Source: Lysinibacillus louembei | GTDB taxonomy: Bacteria; Bacillota; Bacilli; Bacillales_A; Planococcaceae | Assembly (NCBI RefSeq): GCF_033880585.1 | Contig: NZ_CP137624.1 | Location: 2,577,501-2,641,500 of the forward strand | Direction: 5' to 3' | DNA length: 64,000 nt | Shown here: piece by piece, positions 47,133-57,613 of the stretch | How the letters are laid out: every line of letters begins with the position of its first letter | How positions within the stretch are numbered: the stretch's first letter is position 1 | Translations under genes and position numbers: made by a program | The notes under the pieces: model-generated | Database searches by the model: none | Told to the model about the DNA's origin: nothing | What the model saw: only the letters and a program-made list of their open reading frames with translations

Positions 47133-49064
47133 ATGTTTAAAACAATTGGGATTTTAGCACATGTAGATGCGGGAAAAACAACTTTTTCTGAGCAGCTACT
47201 TTACCATATGGACAGCATTAAAGAAAAAGGGCGTGTTGATAATCAAGATGCACATTTGGATTATCATGCACTGGAAAGGGCACGTGGCATTACAATTTTT
47301 GCAGAGCAAGGACGCTTTCAATATGAAGGAGATACATATACATTAATTGACACACCAGGCCATGTCGATTTTTCACCTGAAATGGAGCGCGCAATCCGTG
47401 TGATGGACTATGCCATTGTGATTGTTAGTGCTGTAGAGGGCATTCAAGGGCATACGGAAACGGTTTGGCAATTGCTGCAAAAATACAATGTGCCAACTTT
47501 TTTATTTATTAATAAAATTGATCGTGAGGGCGCAAATCCGCAGGAGGTGCTTGCGGCGATGCGTCAGGAGCTATCTGAGGAAATTTTATGGATAGAAGAG
47601 GATTATCATGAGGAGGCTGTAAAAGAATGGTTAGCAGAGCGTGATGAACAACTGCTCGACCTCTTTCTAGCTGGTGAATTGGATGAGGCAATGGTAAAGC
47701 AGCAACTTCAACAGCAAATTGCAGCACGCCAGCTTTTCGTCTGCATGACAGGCTCTGCATTAAAGGATGAAGGCGTGTACCCATTTTTCGAGCAGCTTGC
47801 AAAATTAACTATGACAAGCTTTGATGCAATAGCACCATTTCAAGCAGAGGTATTTAAAATTCGGCATGATGCTAGCGGACAGCGACTAACGTTTATGAAG
47901 GCATTGCAGGGGCGTTTACAAGTGCGAGATGCCTTTACATTTGATAAAAAGACAGAAAAAGTAACAGAAATTCGACAGTATAATGGTGCGAAATTTGAAA
48001 CGGTCACTTCGGTTGAGGCAGGCGAGGTTTTTGCTGTCAAGGGCTTGAGCCAAGCAGCTATTGGCCAGATTTTAGGTGGTACAGAGGACGCGGTTGCCTT
48101 TGAATTAGTGCCAACATTACAAGCAAAGGTCGTTTATCATGGCGCTTTACATATGAAGGAAGTGTGGCAACAGTTCCGCTTATTAAATGAGGAGGAGCCG
48201 TCATTACGTGCCATTTGGCAGGAGCAATTACAGGAAATCCATGTACATGTTATGGGGGTCATTCAGCTAGAGGTGCTTGTAGAAATTGCCAAAGAGCGCT
48301 TCGACCTAGCCATCACGTTTGCTGATCCGCAAATTATTTATAAAGAAACAATTGCTTCAACGGTGACAGGCTATGGACATTTCGAGCCGTTGAAGCATTA
48401 TGCAGAGGTACATTTATTGATGGAGCCCATCGCACGGGGAAATGGGATTCAATTTGTGAATGCTTGTCATGCTGATCATCTATCGATCGGCAATATGCGC
48501 TTAGTGGAGCAGCATTTATTTGAAAGAGAGCATCATGGTTTATTAACAGGCTCTGCCTTAACGGATATGAAATTTACGCTACTGACAGGGCGAGGGCATG
48601 TAGAATATACGTCAGGTGGTGATTTCCGAGAAGCGACCTTCCGTGCATTACGCCAAGGCTTGGAGCAGGCAGAAAATATTTTATTAGAGCCTTATTATGA
48701 TGTTAAAATGAAGGCAGCAAGCGATTTTATTGGGCGCATGATGCTTGATATACAGCAGGCACATGGAACCTTTGAGCCACCTGTGATGACAGAAACAACT
48801 GCAATGCTAGTTGGAAAAGTGCCTGTTGCAACATTTATGAATTACAGCGCGATTTTTGCAGCGTATACGAATGGTAAAGGTGTATTAAGCTTACAATTTG
48901 CAGGCTATGATGTATGCCATAACACAGAGGAAATTATTGCGCAGAAAAACTATGATAAAAACGCAGACCCACTTTATACGTCATCAAGTATTTTTTGTAA
49001 AAGGGGCAAAGGGGAAGTAATTCCTTGGGATGAAGCAGAGCAGGCAATGCATTGTTTGAAATGA
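47133..49064 (+). CDS. TetM-family translational GTPase (ribosomal-protection-like)
   Basis: A 643-residue EF-G-like GTPase the size of Tet(M)/Tet(O) (about 640), shorter than EF-G (about 690). Motifs: AHVDAGKT at 9-16, RGITIFAE, DTPGHVDF, NKID; then the domains for ribosome binding (VIQLEVLVEIAKERF, ESRHGLL-like EREHHGLLTGSALTDMKF). Start placed at ATG 47133 (MFKTIGILAHVDAGKTT) after AAAGGTG. Such proteins eject tetracycline from ribosomes, but chromosomal homologues without proven resistance are common, so the phenotype is uncertain. Confidence 0.8.
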   Translation: MFKTIGILAHVDAGKTTFSEQLLYHMDSIKEKGRVDNQDAHLDYHALERARGITIFAEQGRFQYEGDTYTLIDTPGHVDFSPEMERAIRVMDYAIVIVSAVEGIQGHTETVWQLLQKYNVPTFLFINKIDREGANPQEVLAAMRQELSEEILWIEEDYHEEAVKEWLAERDEQLLDLFLAGELDEAMVKQQLQQQIAARQLFVCMTGSALKDEGVYPFFEQLAKLTMTSFDAIAPFQAEVFKIRHDASGQRLTFMKALQGRLQVRDAFTFDKKTEKVTEIRQYNGAKFETVTSVEAGEVFAVKGLSQAAIGQILGGTEDAVAFELVPTLQAKVVYHGALHMKEVWQQFRLLNEEEPSLRAIWQEQLQEIHVHVMGVIQLEVLVEIAKERFDLAITFADPQIIYKETIASTVTGYGHFEPLKHYAEVHLLMEPIARGNGIQFVNACHADHLSIGNMRLVEQHLFEREHHGLLTGSALTDMKFTLLTGRGHVEYTSGGDFREATFRALRQGLEQAENILLEPYYDVKMKAASDFIGRMMLDIQQAHGTFEPPVMTETTAMLVGKVPVATFMNYSAIFAAYTNGKGVLSLQFAGYDVCHNTEEIIAQKNYDKNADPLYTSSSIFCKRGKGEVIPWDEAEQAMHCLK

Positions 49065-49068
49065 AACA

Positions 49069-49102
49069 AGCTAGAAAGCGACTGCTTTCTAGCTATTTTT
49101 TT
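49069..49102. terminator. Terminator between TetM-like and anti-sigma-like genes
   Basis: AGCTAGAAAGC (49069-49079) pairs perfectly with GCTTTCTAGCT (49084-49094), then ATTTTTTT. The genes on both sides converge here. Confidence 0.88.
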
Positions 49103-49961
49103 ATTCAGTATCCTGTAATGTGAGCGTTAGTGTATCATAGGAGTCACCAGTAATAACAAGCGTGTAGTAATCGCTGTAAGAGTTATCTAAAGAAAACGGC
49201 TGTGCGATTTTTCCTCGCTGTTTATTTCCTTTATCATCGTTATAGTCAAAGCTGACATCCAACGTAATCGCATGATGGAATGTATCCTCCGCACGGGGAA
49301 TTTTAAATGACAAGGAGCCATTATTCTCAATGTTGTTTTTTGGCACTGTGTAGTTCGCCCCACCGATTGTCAATTCAACATTTGATAGGTTAATTGCTGA
49401 TTGGTTGACAAATTGTAGCTCGTATTCCTTGCTTAAATAGCGGGAAGCGCTATATCGATTGCCATCTGGGTCTACAACGATACGCGGTGCAATTTTTTCA
49501 AATGTTAAAATCAGCTCTTTGTCGCTATAAACAAAGTAAGTTGTTCCTTCTGTTTTGACCGAAACATTATGATAATTCAGCTGTCCGGGTGGTACTTTAA
49601 AATGCTCTTTACCCTCCATCTCTTCCTCAGTGAAAAGCGACTTAGGAACGATGACTAGGTTGTTGTCATGAAAGTAAAAATATGAAATATGCTCACCATG
49701 CCGTTGGGTGTTGAATATTAGTCCATCTAAGTCACTATCTGAAATACGATAGCTTGCTGACTGTTCTTTTTGCAAATAAGTGGCACCAATTAATAGAAAA
49801 ATAATAGCTGATAAAGCGAGTACGATGCGCGGCATCCAGCGGGCTTGTTTTTTCTGCTTTGTTTTTGCATGAATCGTTGCACGTTCTCTATGGGTAAATT
49901 GTGCTTCTTGAAAAATATGTTGCTCCAATGCGGCGGGTAAATTTTTTAATTGCTTTTCCAT
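49101..49961 (-). CDS. Membrane partner of the ECF sigma factor (putative anti-sigma)
   Basis: A 286-residue protein with a basic cytoplasmic N-terminus (about 42 residues), one TM segment (RIVLALSAIIFLLIGATYL) and a large beta-rich exported part. This is the layout of anti-sigma factors, and it starts 1 nt after the upstream ECF sigma gene. No zinc anti-sigma HxxxCxxC motif is seen, and I do not recognise the outside domain, which may be a DUF4179-like sensor or similar. Function inferred from context. Confidence 0.6.
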   Translation of the reverse strand: MEKQLKNLPAALEQHIFQEAQFTHRERATIHAKTKQKKQARWMPRIVLALSAIIFLLIGATYLQKEQSASYRISDSDLDGLIFNTQRHGEHISYFYFHDNNLVIVPKSLFTEEEMEGKEHFKVPPGQLNYHNVSVKTEGTTYFVYSDKELILTFEKIAPRIVVDPDGNRYSASRYLSKEYELQFVNQSAINLSNVELTIGGANYTVPKNNIENNGSLSFKIPRAEDTFHHAITLDVSFDYNDDKGNKQRGKIAQPFSLDNSYSDYYTLVITGDSYDTLTLTLQDTE

Positions 49962-49962
49962 A

Positions 49963-50511
49963 TTAATCCCTTCCTTCTAACAAAGTTTTCAATTTCTCGC
50001 GAGCTCGCTTTAAACGTGTCTTTACTGTATTGTCACCACAGCGTAATATGGTTGCGACTTCATGAACAGATAATTCCTCATAGTAATAAAGCAAAATGAC
50101 TTCTCGATATTTAGTAGGCAATGTGAGTACAGCATGTGCTAATGCTTCATTTGTTTCTTGCTGGATTACAAAATGCTCCGCATGCAGTGAGGTAGGGAGC
50201 TGTTGATCAAAGCCGCTATCCTTCACAATGATTCGCTTAAACCATGCTGTACGGTAATAATCCTTTGCGCGATTAATGGCGATACGATAAATCCATGCTT
50301 TATATGATTGGATAGTATGTCTTTTGTTGTATTGCTCGTAACAGGTAAGGAAGACATCTTGCACAATTTCCTGTGCCTTGCCCCAATCCTGAACATAGCT
50401 AAAGGTAAGCTTTGTGAGTGGTAGTCCGTATGTATCCATTAATGTATCAAGCCATGCTTCGGGTGTATCCAATACCGTATCGAATGGGATATTTTCTGCT
50501 CGTGTCATCAT
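49963..50511 (-). CDS. ECF-type RNA polymerase sigma factor
   Basis: A 182-residue sigma-70 family factor. Region 2 is visible (LTFSYVQDWGKAQEIVQDVF, then YKAWIYRIAINRAKDYYR) and region 4 (VLTLPTKYREVILLYYYEEL, SVHEVATILRCGDNTVKTRL). The start is set at the inner ATG 50511 because AAAGGA lies 6 nt before it; an open frame reaches 50562. It pairs with the membrane protein gene just downstream; its regulon is unknown. Confidence 0.87.
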   Translation of the reverse strand: MMTRAENIPFDTVLDTPEAWLDTLMDTYGLPLTKLTFSYVQDWGKAQEIVQDVFLTCYEQYNKRHTIQSYKAWIYRIAINRAKDYYRTAWFKRIIVKDSGFDQQLPTSLHAEHFVIQQETNEALAHAVLTLPTKYREVILLYYYEELSVHEVATILRCGDNTVKTRLKRAREKLKTLLEGRD

Positions 50512-50615
50512 CTCACATCCTTTCTTGCCCCTAAGACGACGTAAAAATGGAATGCGTTTCAAAATTTAGAAATAAAATTACGTTCCAGATTGTATTTTGT
50601 GACCTTGGTCTAATG

Positions 50616-50645
50616 AAAAAGCTGTCGGAAAAAAATTCCGACAGC
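50616..50645 (-). terminator. Terminator of niaR
   Basis: GCTGTCGGAA (50621-50630) pairs with TTCCGACAGC (50636-50645). On the minus strand it is followed by TTTTT (complement of 50616-50620), 5 nt after the niaR stop. Confidence 0.85.
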
Positions 50646-50649
50646 CATT

Positions 50650-51177
50650 TTAATTTTCTACTAAATAGCCTTTTTTTCTCAATCGTTCCTCAGCTAAATC
50701 GAGCAAGCCTTCAGAAGATGCGCTAATGATGTGCATATGTGTGCCATCTGTGAGCGCGGATAAATAACTGGCATTAGCATCCTCGATACGCTTCACAAAA
50801 GCCTCTACTTCGGGGCGATTGGATACCATAATGGAGGCAGTAATTTCTCCATAAATTGCATGATCGACAATCACATTTTGAATCGTCACACCGCAATCAA
50901 CAATCGTATACATCTCGTCCAATGCTTGCTCAGCACTATGTGAACAAACGACTTTGCGCTCAATATAAGCTGCTTTTTCTAAAGGCATATATAAATAGCC
51001 CTGGCTTGTAGAAATGATTGGCTCATTGCGTGCCTTTAATAAGTTCATATCGTTGACAATCACTTGGCGTGATACATTGGCATGCTTTGCTAAATCTGTG
51101 CCTGTAATTGCTTTACCAGCTGTTTTTAATAATGACAATAGCTCGTATCGGCGTTCTTCGCCTAACATTTTTTTCAT
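50650..51177 (-). CDS. niaR: NiaR (YrxA) transcriptional repressor of NAD synthesis
   Basis: A 175-residue niacin-sensing repressor. It has an N-terminal winged-helix DNA-binding domain (RRYELLSLLKTAGKAITGTD, VSRQVIVNDMNLLKA) and the C-terminal 3H domain with conserved histidines (VVCSHSAEQ, VDHAIYGEITA, DGTHMHIIS), which binds nickel and nicotinic acid. ATG 51177 has GGAGGTG upstream; the longer frame to 51411 is ignored. The nadA/B/C-nifS genes that adjoin yrxA in B. subtilis are not here. Confidence 0.9.
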   Translation of the reverse strand: MKKMLGEERRYELLSLLKTAGKAITGTDLAKHANVSRQVIVNDMNLLKARNEPIISTSQGYLYMPLEKAAYIERKVVCSHSAEQALDEMYTIVDCGVTIQNVIVDHAIYGEITASIMVSNRPEVEAFVKRIEDANASYLSALTDGTHMHIISASSEGLLDLAEERLRKKGYLVEN

Positions 51178-51317
51178 GCTGTCACCTCCGAATGATTTTA
51201 TGTATATCAATAATTTGTCCAAACATAGTGTAACATGAGAGCGTCTTGATGCGCCTAAAAGATTTGTGTCCATTTTTTTATTTTCACATATGATAAAGCG
51301 AGAAAAGGAGGATGCCC

Positions 51318-52193
51318 ATGCGAGTTCATGTTGTCCAAAAAGGCGATACACTCTGGAAAATTGCAAAGCAATACAGCATTGGCTTTGATGAGCTAAAACG
51401 TTTAAATGCACATTTAGCTAATCCAGATTATATCGTGCCAGGAATGGAAATTTATTTGCCAGACGGTCATCACGTGAAGGAGAAACCAAAAGAACATATT
51501 AAGGAAAAGCCGATTGAAAAGCCACACAATGTTGTGCCACCACACACACCGGCACCGCAGCCACCGAAAGTGGAGCAACCAATCGCGCCACAGCCACACT
51601 GGCAGCCACCGCAGCCTGTATGGCCAGAGTTCAATTTATACATGCCTTGGCATATTGATATGATGCAAATGCAGCCGATGATGCCACCACCACAAATGCA
51701 ACAGCCAATCATGCCACCACCGCAGCCACCGATGATGCCGTTACCAGAAGTCCAAAAGCCACCAAAAGTGGAGCAACCAATCGTACCACGTCCTGAAATT
51801 CAACAACCGCCACAAGTACAGCAGCCAATCATGCCGTTACCAGAAGTTCAACAGCCTATGTTACCACCAATGCAACAGCCGATGTTTCCACAAATGATGC
51901 CATGTCAGCCAATGCCACCGATGTGTATGCCACCAATGCAGATGATGTGTTGTAGCCCAATGCCTATGCCATACGATATGATGATGTATCCACAAATGCA
52001 AATGCCAATGCAGCCATATCCAAACATGCCACAGTTTGTAGAAGGAGAGCAGCAAGCTTCGCCTATGATGGAACATGGAATGTGTACAGAAAACATAAGT
52101 GACGAAATGAATCAGCCTTACCCATATGCTCCATGCCCGCAAATGATGCCATTACCATGTCAGCCAATGCCATGCCCACCATGGCAATATTAA
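51318..52193 (+). CDS. safA: SafA-like spore coat morphogenetic protein (LysM)
   Basis: A 291-residue protein with one N-terminal LysM domain (VHVVQKGDTLWKIAKQYSIG, then LANPDYIVPGMEIYLP) closely following SafA's start, and a long Pro/Met/Gln-rich low-complexity tail (repeats of MPPPQ, QQPIMP, MQMP). SafA localises to the cortex-coat interface and needs SpoVID. ATG 51318 is chosen, since AAGGAGG abuts the earlier ATG 51312. A kinase-fold gene follows at once. Confidence 0.85.
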   Translation: MRVHVVQKGDTLWKIAKQYSIGFDELKRLNAHLANPDYIVPGMEIYLPDGHHVKEKPKEHIKEKPIEKPHNVVPPHTPAPQPPKVEQPIAPQPHWQPPQPVWPEFNLYMPWHIDMMQMQPMMPPPQMQQPIMPPPQPPMMPLPEVQKPPKVEQPIVPRPEIQQPPQVQQPIMPLPEVQQPMLPPMQQPMFPQMMPCQPMPPMCMPPMQMMCCSPMPMPYDMMMYPQMQMPMQPYPNMPQFVEGEQQASPMMEHGMCTENISDEMNQPYPYAPCPQMMPLPCQPMPCPPWQY

Positions 52194-52194
52194 T

Positions 52195-53019
52195 ATGTAC
52201 ATTAAGCACAATTGCTGGAAATGGCAAACGGCAGCAGGCGCATTTTTTGTTAAAAAATATGATGATATAGTGATTGAAAAAAAAGTTAAAAATATTCATC
52301 AAAAACTAGCTAATATCCATTTTCCTTATCATATTCCGATAGCGAACAACAACGATGGGCTTGTGATTCAAAAGTGGCATGAGGGGCGTAGCGCCCGCTT
52401 TCAAGAAAAGGAAGAGCGATTGGCGGCTGTTAATTGTTTACAGGCACTTCATGATACGAGCACAAGCATTAATTGGCAATTGGAGCCATTACCACGTCAA
52501 CACCTACCGCGAAAATGGCGTGCACGATTTGAGCGCTTTTTAATGCACGAACAGGCCTTAACACAGTATTTGAAAAATGACTATGAAACAATTATTCAAA
52601 TGGCATATAAAGGCTTACGCAATATGCAGCCAGTTCCAATGCAATTAGGGGAAGCAACCTTATTACATGGCGATGTAGTGCATCATAATTTTTTGAAAAC
52701 AGAGCACGGCATGCTGCTAATTGATTTTGATTTAGCGGTGCTTGGCTCTCCAATTGATGAGATGATTTTATGGATGCACCGAGCGCTCCCAAATGTCGAT
52801 TATGATGTAGCATTGCTTTTAAAGGAGCATCCTTATACAGAGATTTGTAAGACGCAGCTCTCTTATATTTACTATCCTAATGAGCTGTTGCGAGAATGGC
52901 TATATATTTTGCAGTTAGATAAGGAAGAGCGCGAGCCTTTTTTAGATTACTTAATACCGTTTACTAAAAAAGCATTACGACATTGGCCAAAATTAATTGC
53001 ACAAATCGAGCAATACTAG
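52195..53019 (+). CDS. CotS/YsxE-like kinase-fold spore protein (APH family)
   Basis: A 274-residue aminoglycoside-phosphotransferase-fold protein. Catalytic loop LLHGDVVHHNFL (HGDxxxxN) and metal-binding LIDFDLAVLGSP (DFD) are intact; the N-lobe has FFVKKYDD with a lysine candidate. ATG 52195 lies 1 nt after the safA stop, so it is coupled with a coat protein gene. In B. subtilis YsxE is beside spoVID; here a similar gene is beside safA. Substrate unknown. Confidence 0.72.
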   Translation: MYIKHNCWKWQTAAGAFFVKKYDDIVIEKKVKNIHQKLANIHFPYHIPIANNNDGLVIQKWHEGRSARFQEKEERLAAVNCLQALHDTSTSINWQLEPLPRQHLPRKWRARFERFLMHEQALTQYLKNDYETIIQMAYKGLRNMQPVPMQLGEATLLHGDVVHHNFLKTEHGMLLIDFDLAVLGSPIDEMILWMHRALPNVDYDVALLLKEHPYTEICKTQLSYIYYPNELLREWLYILQLDKEEREPFLDYLIPFTKKALRHWPKLIAQIEQY

Positions 53020-53023
53020 AAAG

Positions 53024-53061
53024 ATGTCTGAAAAGCATTGTGCGTGCTTTTCAGACATTTG
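53024..53061 (+). terminator. Terminator after the safA operon
   Basis: ATGTCTGAAAAGC (53024-53036) pairs perfectly with GCTTTTCAGACAT (53046-53058); only a short T run follows. Confidence 0.72.
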
Positions 53062-53093
53062 CTAGTTCGTTGTACAGAAATGCCGAACAAATA

Positions 53094-53102
53094 TGCTATA
53101 AT
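53094..53102 (+). promoter_or_regulatory. Extended -10 promoter for ruvA
   Basis: TGCTATAAT (TGn plus perfect TATAAT) lies 27 bases before the ruvA start. A TTGTAC hexamer is seen upstream but its spacing (21 bp) is too long for a normal -35. Confidence 0.6.
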
Positions 53103-53128
53103 GAATGCATGATTGTGAGGGATGAAAG

Positions 53129-53749
53129 ATGTATGATTATTTAAAAGGACAGGTGACGCGTATAACGCCTGAATACATCGTCATAGAGCAGCAAGGAATT
53201 GGCTGGCGATTGTTTACACCGAATCCATTTGCCTTTCAAAAAACAGCGAATGAGCAACAAGTTTTTTTACATATGCATGTGCGTGAGGATGCGCAATTTT
53301 TATATGGATTTACAAGCTTAGATCAGCGTGAATTATTCCGCAAGCTCATCCAAGTTTCAGGAATCGGACCAAAGGGCGCCTTGGCGATTTTAGCGACAGG
53401 CAACCCTGTCCAAGTTATTCAAGCGATTGAAATGGAGGACGAGTCCTTTTTAGTGAAATTCCCAGGTGTAGGGAAAAAAACGGCACGCCAAATGATTTTA
53501 GATTTAAAAGGAAAGCTTGGAGCGCTGTTAGACAATGTGGAGCTCCCGAGCGCAGAGAAAGAGCTGCCATTATTCGGCGTTAATCCGTATAAGCATGAGC
53601 TAGAAGAGGCACTATTAGCATTAACAGCACTTGGCTATGCAGAGCGTGAGTTAGCAAAGATACAGCCTCAGCTTGAAGCGGATGAGACATTAATGACGAC
53701 GGATGCTTATATGAAGCAGGCGTTACAGCTACTATTGAAATTAAAGTAG
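53129..53749 (+). CDS. ruvA: Holliday junction DNA helicase subunit RuvA
   Basis: Tetrameric Holliday-junction-binding protein. The 206-residue chain has the N-terminal OB fold (YDYLKGQVTRITPEYIVIEQ), two helix-hairpin-helix motifs (LIQVSGIGPKGALAILATG, FLVKFPGVGKKTARQMILDL) and the C-terminal RuvB-binding domain (EEALLALTALGYAERELAKI). ruvB begins 12 nt later. Confidence 0.96.
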   Translation: MYDYLKGQVTRITPEYIVIEQQGIGWRLFTPNPFAFQKTANEQQVFLHMHVREDAQFLYGFTSLDQRELFRKLIQVSGIGPKGALAILATGNPVQVIQAIEMEDESFLVKFPGVGKKTARQMILDLKGKLGALLDNVELPSAEKELPLFGVNPYKHELEEALLALTALGYAERELAKIQPQLEADETLMTTDAYMKQALQLLLKLK

Positions 53750-53761
53750 GAGGAATTAACA

Positions 53762-54763
53762 ATGGCAGATCGAGTGATTTCGAGCGAAGCGAATGCGGCG
53801 GAGGAACAGCTCGAGTATTCTTTACGCCCGCAGTCACTTGCACAATATATTGGGCAGCATCAAGTGAAGGATAACTTGAAAATTTTCATAGAAGCGGCGA
53901 AGCAGCGACAGGAATGCTTAGACCATGTGCTACTTTACGGACCACCAGGGCTTGGGAAAACGACATTAGCTACAGTTATTGCCAATGAGATGGGTGTACA
54001 AGTGCGTATGACAAGTGGACCAGCGATTGAGCGACCAGGTGATTTAGCGGCAATTGTGAGCAGCCTAGAGCCTGGCGATGTATTATTTATTGATGAAATT
54101 CATCGCCTGCCACGTGCGATTGAGGAAGTGCTGTATCCTGCGATGGAGGATTTTTGCTTAGATATCGTTGTCGGCAAAGGACCAGAAGCACGCTCCATTC
54201 GCTTGGACTTGCCCCCGTTTACATTAGTTGGTGCGACAACGCGTGCAGGTGCATTATCAGCCCCATTACGCGATCGCTTTGGTGTCCTATTGCGTCTTGA
54301 ATTTTACGATGAGGACGCATTAGCTCAAATTGTCATGCGCAGTGGGCAACTTTTCGATGTGGAAATGGACGAAACTGCCGCCTATGAAATTGCTCGTCGC
54401 TCAAGAGGAACACCTCGTATAGCGAATCGTTTATTAAAGCGAGTACGTGATTATGCACAGGTCATTGGTAACGGGCAAATTTCGCTGTCGCTTGCACAGC
54501 AGGCACTTGAATTACTGCAAGTCGATCCGCTCGGCTTAGACCATATTGACCATAAGCTGATGCTTGCAATGCTAGAGCGTTTCCGTGGCGGTCCTGTTGG
54601 TTTAGATACGATTGCAGCATCTATCGGCGAGGAGCGCGTGACGATTGAAGATGTGTACGAGCCGTATTTACTGCAAATTGGCTTTGTCCAACGAACGCCA
54701 CGAGGGCGTATTGCAACAGCACTTGCATATGAACATTTTGGCATAGCGCCACAACAATCTTAA
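53762..54763 (+). CDS. ruvB: Holliday junction branch-migration ATPase RuvB
   Basis: AAA+ motor of the RuvAB complex. The 333-residue protein has Walker A GPPGLGKT at 60-67, Walker B FIDEIHR, the arginine finger region ([18 protein letters not shown]) and the C-terminal winged helix ([13 protein letters not shown]). AGGAGG precedes ATG 53762. Confidence 0.98.
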   Translation: MADRVISSEANAAEEQLEYSLRPQSLAQYIGQHQVKDNLKIFIEAAKQRQECLDHVLLYGPPGLGKTTLATVIANEMGVQVRMTSGPAIERPGDLAAIVSSLEPGDVLFIDEIHRLPRAIEEVLYPAMEDFCLDIVVGKGPEARSIRLDLPPFTLVGATTRAGALSAPLRDRFGVLLRLEFYDEDALAQIVMRSGQLFDVEMDETAAYEIARRSRGTPRIANRLLKRVRDYAQVIGNGQISLSLAQQALELLQVDPLGLDHIDHKLMLAMLERFRGGPVGLDTIAASIGEERVTIEDVYEPYLLQIGFVQRTPRGRIATALAYEHFGIAPQQS

Positions 54764-54779
54764 ATAAAGGACGTTTGTT

Positions 54780-55817
54780 ATGAAAGTAGAAGATTTTGAT
54801 TTTGATTTACCAGAACAATTAATTGCCCAAACACCGCTATTAGACCGCACTGCAAGTCGTCTATTAGTCGTTAACCCCCATTCTACGGAGCTAGAGCATC
54901 ATCAATTTGCGCGTATTGTAGATGAATTGCATGCAGGGGATTGCCTTGTCTTGAATGATACGCGCGTATTACCTGCACGCTTAATGGGTGTCAAGGAGGA
55001 TACAGGTGCAAATATTGAGCTATTGCTATTAAAGCAAACGAATGACGATGAATGGGAAACGTTAGTGAAGCCTGCTAAACGTGTGAAAATCGGTACGATT
55101 GTGACGTTTGGTGAAGGCTTATTACGTGCGGAGTGCATTGGGGAGCTTGACCATGGTGGACGCATTTTTAAATTCCAATACGAAGGTATTTTTTATGAAA
55201 TTTTAGAGCGCTTAGGGGAAATGCCTTTACCGCCATATATTCGTGAAAAGCTTGACGATCAGGAGCGCTACCAAACGGTGTATGCAAAGGAGCGCGGCTC
55301 AGCCGCTGCACCAACAGCAGGCCTGCATTTTACAGAGCCATTGCTAGAGGCGATTCGTGCAAAAGGTGTAGATATTGCTTTCGTCACATTGCATGTTGGT
55401 TTAGGTACATTCCGCCCTGTTAGCGTTGAATCAATTGAAGATCATGATATGCATTCCGAATTTTATAGCGTATCTGAAGAAACGGCTGCTATTATTAACC
55501 GCACAAAAGCGAATGGTGGCAAAGTGATTGCTGTCGGTACGACATCGACACGTACACTCGAAACGGTTGCCTCAAAGCACGATGGGAAAATCGTTGCAGA
55601 GCAAGGCTGGACAGCTATTTTCATTTATCCTGGCTACGAATTTAAGGCGGTGGACGGCTTGATTACGAACTTCCATTTGCCAAAATCGACCTTGGTGATG
55701 CTAGTGAGCGCTTTAGCAGGTAAGGAAACGATTTTGCATGCCTATAAAGAGGCTGTAGACGAAAAATATCGCTTCTTTAGCTTCGGCGATGCGATGTTTA
55801 TCCGTCCAGTAAAATAA
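54780..55817 (+). CDS. queA: S-adenosylmethionine:tRNA ribosyltransferase-isomerase
   Basis: Adds the epoxycyclopentanediol precursor to preQ1 in tRNA, making epoxyqueuosine. The 345-residue protein begins [20 protein letters not shown], with [37 protein letters not shown] and [10 protein letters not shown], all typical. Sits between ruvB and tgt as in B. subtilis. Confidence 0.97.
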   Translation: MKVEDFDFDLPEQLIAQTPLLDRTASRLLVVNPHSTELEHHQFARIVDELHAGDCLVLNDTRVLPARLMGVKEDTGANIELLLLKQTNDDEWETLVKPAKRVKIGTIVTFGEGLLRAECIGELDHGGRIFKFQYEGIFYEILERLGEMPLPPYIREKLDDQERYQTVYAKERGSAAAPTAGLHFTEPLLEAIRAKGVDIAFVTLHVGLGTFRPVSVESIEDHDMHSEFYSVSEETAAIINRTKANGGKVIAVGTTSTRTLETVASKHDGKIVAEQGWTAIFIYPGYEFKAVDGLITNFHLPKSTLVMLVSALAGKETILHAYKEAVDEKYRFFSFGDAMFIRPVK

Positions 55818-55877
55818 ATTGCTATTTATAGCAACACATTATAAAATAAATTTTTGTGTGCATCGTCACATAGTTAA

Positions 55878-57068
<1,191 letters not shown>

Positions 57069-57179
57069 GCGAAAAAGTGACGAAAGTAGAAAATTTCAGA
57101 AAAAAATAGTTTTCTAATCGCTTTTTTAGTATCGTTTATACTATACTTAAAAAGTGAGATTTTGAAAGGGGGAAATACT

Positions 57180-57443
57180 TTGAGTGGCACATTAATGCAA
57201 CTAGTACCAATTTTAATCATGTTCGTTGCGATGTGGTTTATTTTAATCCGTCCAGCACAAAAAAGACAAAAAGCGACGGCAGAAATGCAAAACAGCATTA
57301 AACGCGGTGATCGCGTTGTGACAATTGGTGGCTTACATGGTGAAGTAGATGCGATTGAAGATGCATTTGTATATTTAATCATTGCAGATAACGTACGTGT
57401 GAAATTTGAAAGACAAGCAATTGGTCGCGTTGTAGTAGACTAA
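57180..57443 (+). CDS. yajC: Preprotein translocase accessory subunit YajC
   Basis: An 87-residue single-TM protein (QLVPILIMFVAMWFILIRPA) with the YajC cytoplasmic domain (RGDRVVTIGGLHGEVDAIED). It associates with SecDF. TTG 57180 is chosen because AAAGGGGGA lies 5-7 nt upstream; the B. subtilis protein is 89 residues. Confidence 0.93.
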   Translation: MSGTLMQLVPILIMFVAMWFILIRPAQKRQKATAEMQNSIKRGDRVVTIGGLHGEVDAIEDAFVYLIIADNVRVKFERQAIGRVVVD

Positions 57444-57455
57444 TTGACTAGAAGC

Positions 57456-57498
57456 TGTTAGAAAAGTAGGAAATGCTACTTTTCTAGCAGTTTTTTTA
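57456..57498 (+). terminator. Terminator after yajC
   Basis: CTGTTAGAAAAGTAG (57456-57470) pairs perfectly with CTACTTTTCTAGCAG (57477-57491) bar one G.U, followed by TTTTTTT. Confidence 0.9.
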
Positions 57499-57613
57499 TT
57501 TACTAGAGCCTCACAAAGCTAAAGGTTTTTTCTACTCCACTATATATTGCTTATTTTGTTAGGGAAATGGTATGATTTTTTTAAATCCTCTTAGCATAAA
57601 GGAGAGAAAAAGT

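Noticed and set aside
51318-52193. Repetitive CCA/CAG/ATG-rich stretch seen as a possible CRISPR or tandem DNA repeat
   Set aside because: The period is irregular and follows the coding frame of the Pro/Met/Gln-rich SafA tail; no repeat-spacer structure.
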